A stretch of 41,708 nt of DNA from NCBI GenBank assembly GCA_945868575.1, contig CAMBMH010000016.1:1-41708 (forward strand), read 5' to 3'. Shown here piece after piece: positions 39,797 through 41,708 of this stretch. Source of the stretch: Singulisphaera sp. GP187 (GTDB taxonomy: Bacteria > Planctomycetota > Planctomycetia > Gemmatales > Gemmataceae). The translations under genes and the position numbers were made by a program. Under the pieces are notes generated by a model. The model made no database searches. It was not told the origin of the DNA and saw nothing but the letters and a program-made list of their open reading frames with translations. Numbering within the stretch: the first letter of the stretch is position 1; each line of letters begins with the position of its first letter.

Positions 39797-40066
39797 GGGA
39801 AATAGGTGGATAGGACTCCACCCGATTTTTGGGACCATTTACCTCGAGGGGAATACGCCTGGATTGCAAGAAAAAACGCATCAAAGCATTGCCATGTATA
39901 TATTTGGGAAAATTGGGACAGAAAAAAATTACTTCGTTGAGGGGAACCTGAATCGCCTTGCAAAGCGAATTAATCTTGCAAGGATTCTAATTTTGGCGAA
40001 AAATGAATTGGTTCAAACCTTTCTCCATTGGGCTTCGTAATGCCGGGAGAAAAGGAAAAAACAAAG
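39797..40066. other. AT-rich intergenic region with an 8-bp inverted repeat
   Basis: No gene is seen between the epimerase-like promoter and the NHL/thioredoxin gene. CCTTGCAA (39956-39963) and TTGCAAGG (39976-39983) are perfect inverted arms 12 bases apart, about 100 bases before the plus-strand ATG. They could be an operator or an RNA hairpin in a long leader. TTGCAA with AAAAAT 17 bases further on is a weak promoter candidate overlapping the second arm. Confidence 0.35.
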
Positions 40067-40079
40067 TGGGAGACTCCCA
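40067..40079 (+). promoter_or_regulatory. Ribosome binding site inside a small inverted repeat
   Basis: TGGGAGACTCCCA is a perfect inverted repeat immediately before the ATG at 40080. It contains the GGGAG ribosome binding site in its first arm. In RNA it could form a 5-bp stem with a 3-base loop that hides the binding site. Whether it folds in vivo is unknown. Confidence 0.35.
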
Positions 40080-41615
40080 ATGCCCCTAAACGCAAAACGA
40101 TCATTGATTTTGACGCTTATTCTTGCCATGGTGGGTTTGGTTTGCATCCCTCGGGGTCTATTGGCACAAACGGGTAAGCCTGCTCCAGAGCTTGTCGGCG
40201 GGATCGAATGGCTCAACACCGATAAACCCATTTCCCTAAGAGCCCTCAAAGGTAAAATCGTCCTCCTGGACTTTTGGACACTTTGCTGCATTAATTGTAT
40301 GCACATCATACCAGAACTTGAAAAGCTGGAAAAGAAATATTCAAAAGAATTAGTCGTTATCGGAATTCATACTGCAAAATTTGAAAATGAAAAAGACTCT
40401 GCCAACATAAAGAAAGCAATTCTTCGGTACCAAATCAAGCATCCAGTTGTCAATGACGCCAACAAGGTCATCTGGAATACCTACGGGGCGAATTGGTGGC
40501 CCACCATTGTGCTCATTGACCCGGAAGGAAATGTCTTTGGGGCAAAAAATGGCGAGGACAAATTTGACCTGATCGATTCAGCAATTGCAGGCCTTGTCGA
40601 AAAATACACCGCCAATGGAAAGCTCAAACTGGGAGAACCCAAATGGGATCTGCTAAAGGAATCCAGCCCGGAGAAATTGCGCTTCCCCGGGAAAGTAATC
40701 ACCGACCCGCAAGGCAACCGGATTTTCATCGCCGATAGCACCAATCACCGCATTGTGATTACAGACAGGGTTGGGAAAACGCAGGATGTGATTGGCGGAG
40801 GTGGATCCGGAACCACAGATGGATCGTACAGCGAGGCTCGATTCAATGATCCACAGGGCATGGCTCTCAAGGGGAACCTGCTTTATGTGGCTGACCGAAA
40901 AAACCATCTAATTCGGGTAGTCGACCTGGAAAAGAAGACTGTCAAACGATTTGCCGGAACTGCAAAGCAGGGCAATCTGAAAGATCCCACCAAAGGCAAG
41001 CCACTCACAATTGGCCTGAACAGCCCATGGGATCTCATTATTCACAAAAATCAGATGTTTGTCGCAATGGCGGGTCACCACCAAATTTGGGTTGCTGACC
41101 TCGACAAGAACCAAATCCGTCCATTCGCTGGTAACGGAAATGAAAACATCAAGGACGGCTCCTTGGCCCAGGCCAATTTTGCCCAACCCAGTGGGCTGAC
41201 CACTGACGGGACCAACCTCTATGTCGCGGACAGCGAAACCAGTTCAGTTCGTATGGTACCTTTGAGCGGCCAGGGGACCGTGAAGACACTTGTTGGAACC
41301 GGCTTGTTCAATTTTGGAGATGAAGATGGTGTAGGGGCCAAAGTTCGCCTTCAGCATGCTCTTGGGGTGGCATGGTTGGAAGGAAAGCTATTTTTGGCAG
41401 ATACCTACAACGATAAATTGAAGACTTTGGATCCAAAAACCAAAACATCCCGCGAATTCCTCAAGGGGTTCGATGAACCAGGGGGCATCTTCGCTTCGGG
41501 TGGGCTCCTTTATGTGGCGGACACGAACAGCCATCAGATTGTGATTGTCGATCCAAAAACAAAATCCATGAAAAAGCTCGAAATTAGCGGACTGGAGCTT
41601 CCCAGAATCGAATAA
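40080..41615 (+). CDS. Exported thioredoxin-like protein with NHL repeats (NHLRC2-like)
   Basis: A 511-residue protein. A signal peptide spans about 1-30 (ending GLLAQ). A thioredoxin-fold domain (about 34-185) carries C70-I-N-C73 in DFWTLCCINCMHIIPE, the CxxC redox pair of the TlpA/NHLRC2 branch, and a WWPTIVLIDPEG segment. A beta-propeller of NHL repeats (about 205-500) has repeated FPGKVITDPQGNRIFIADSTNHRI-type blades (DPQGMALKGNLLYVADRKNHLI, QPSGLTTDGTNLYVADSETSSV and LLYVADTNSHQI). The same order occurs in animal NHLRC2. ATG at 40080 has GGGAG 7 bases upstream. A redox role outside the cytoplasm is inferred from the export signal and the CxxC pair. It ends in its own terminator. Confidence 0.9.
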   Translation: MPLNAKRSLILTLILAMVGLVCIPRGLLAQTGKPAPELVGGIEWLNTDKPISLRALKGKIVLLDFWTLCCINCMHIIPELEKLEKKYSKELVVIGIHTAKFENEKDSANIKKAILRYQIKHPVVNDANKVIWNTYGANWWPTIVLIDPEGNVFGAKNGEDKFDLIDSAIAGLVEKYTANGKLKLGEPKWDLLKESSPEKLRFPGKVITDPQGNRIFIADSTNHRIVITDRVGKTQDVIGGGGSGTTDGSYSEARFNDPQGMALKGNLLYVADRKNHLIRVVDLEKKTVKRFAGTAKQGNLKDPTKGKPLTIGLNSPWDLIIHKNQMFVAMAGHHQIWVADLDKNQIRPFAGNGNENIKDGSLAQANFAQPSGLTTDGTNLYVADSETSSVRMVPLSGQGTVKTLVGTGLFNFGDEDGVGAKVRLQHALGVAWLEGKLFLADTYNDKLKTLDPKTKTSREFLKGFDEPGGIFASGGLLYVADTNSHQIVIVDPKTKSMKKLEISGLELPRIE

Positions 41616-41625
41616 ATCAACCCGG

Positions 41626-41664
41626 ATAACTGCGAGGATGGGTGCTTAAAATCCTCGCAGTTAT
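41626..41664 (+). terminator. Terminator after the NHL/thioredoxin gene
   Basis: ATAACTGCGAGGAT (41626-41639) and ATCCTCGCAGTTAT (41651-41664) form a perfect 14-bp stem with an 11-base loop, starting 10 bases after the stop codon. Only a short TT follows, but the U-rich end of the second arm and its position favour a terminator. Nothing further is recognised in the last 44 bases. Confidence 0.75.
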
Positions 41665-41708
41665 TTGGCCTATTTGGATTCTGGTGGAACAGATCGATTC
41701 CCGTCTTC

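Noticed and set aside
1-41708. Search for tRNA, rRNA, CRISPR repeats, insertion sequences and att sites
   Set aside because: No cloverleaf, rRNA-like stretch, regularly spaced repeat, transposase or integrase motif was recognised by eye. A covariance-model and repeat search would be needed to exclude small ones.

Overview
The window reads as chromosomal DNA of a planctomycete, most likely a Gemmataceae-like member of Planctomycetota. The evidence is the gene content: a DUF1559 prepilin-like protein, a DUF1549/DUF1553 CxxCH protein, a Minf_1886-family protein, a secreted calpain-like protease, a type I sulfatase, a Tat-exported Gfo/Idh/MocA oxidoreductase and an NHL-repeat/thioredoxin protein. 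No rRNA, tRNA, CRISPR array, insertion sequence or prophage was recognised.

Layout. Positions 1-2115 are a decaying accessory stretch: a small antitoxin-like gene running into a fragment of a Doc (death-on-curing) toxin, then three small minus-strand genes of which two have lost any usual start codon. Positions 2132-11750 are one long minus-strand block. In transcription order it holds FabZ-like dehydratase, FabG, a long acyl carrier protein, a second FabZ-like dehydratase, a ketosynthase-like protein with a destroyed active site, an intact ketosynthase, an alpha/beta hydrolase, a GH3-family adenylating enzyme and a sulfatase. A good extended -10 promoter (11804-11832) with an inverted repeat just upstream (11848-11863) lies ahead of it. 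The block looks like a dedicated type II acyl-chain pathway built around a KS/chain-length-factor-like pair, with GH3 and the hydrolase as candidate product-tailoring steps.

Positions 12068-14161 encode an S46 dipeptidyl-peptidase with the Arg that marks acidic-P1 (DPP11-type) specificity. Then come minus-strand FdhD, an exported intradiol dioxygenase, an anchored unknown, a Minf_1886 protein and HpnE. Plus-strand PdxH, DUF1559 and an EF-hand calpain-like protease follow. Next are an ImmA/IrrE-like protein with a degenerate HExxH motif, facing a palindromic intergenic region, and the DUF1549/DUF1553 protein ending in a strong terminator.

Positions 25240-33530 are minus-strand: an MFS transporter, a Gfo/Idh/MocA oxidoreductase, a GT2 glycosyltransferase coupled to a membrane tyrosine-phosphatase-like protein, and a BatD-like/BatAB-like pair. 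ApbE is divergent from a plus-strand formylglycine-enzyme-fold protein lacking the catalytic cysteines, followed by a protein with three YbjQ-like domains and a Tat-exported oxidoreductase with a clear terminator. The window ends with a DksA/TraR-type zinc-finger protein, a sugar-epimerase-like cupin and the NHL/thioredoxin protein with its own terminator.

The most unusual items are the acyl-chain cluster with its Cys-to-Asp, His-to-Asn ketosynthase partner, the secreted EF-hand calpain, the degenerate ImmA-like protein, the triple YbjQ protein and the fused BatA/BatB-like protein. Family assignments come from motif recognition by eye, not from a database search.
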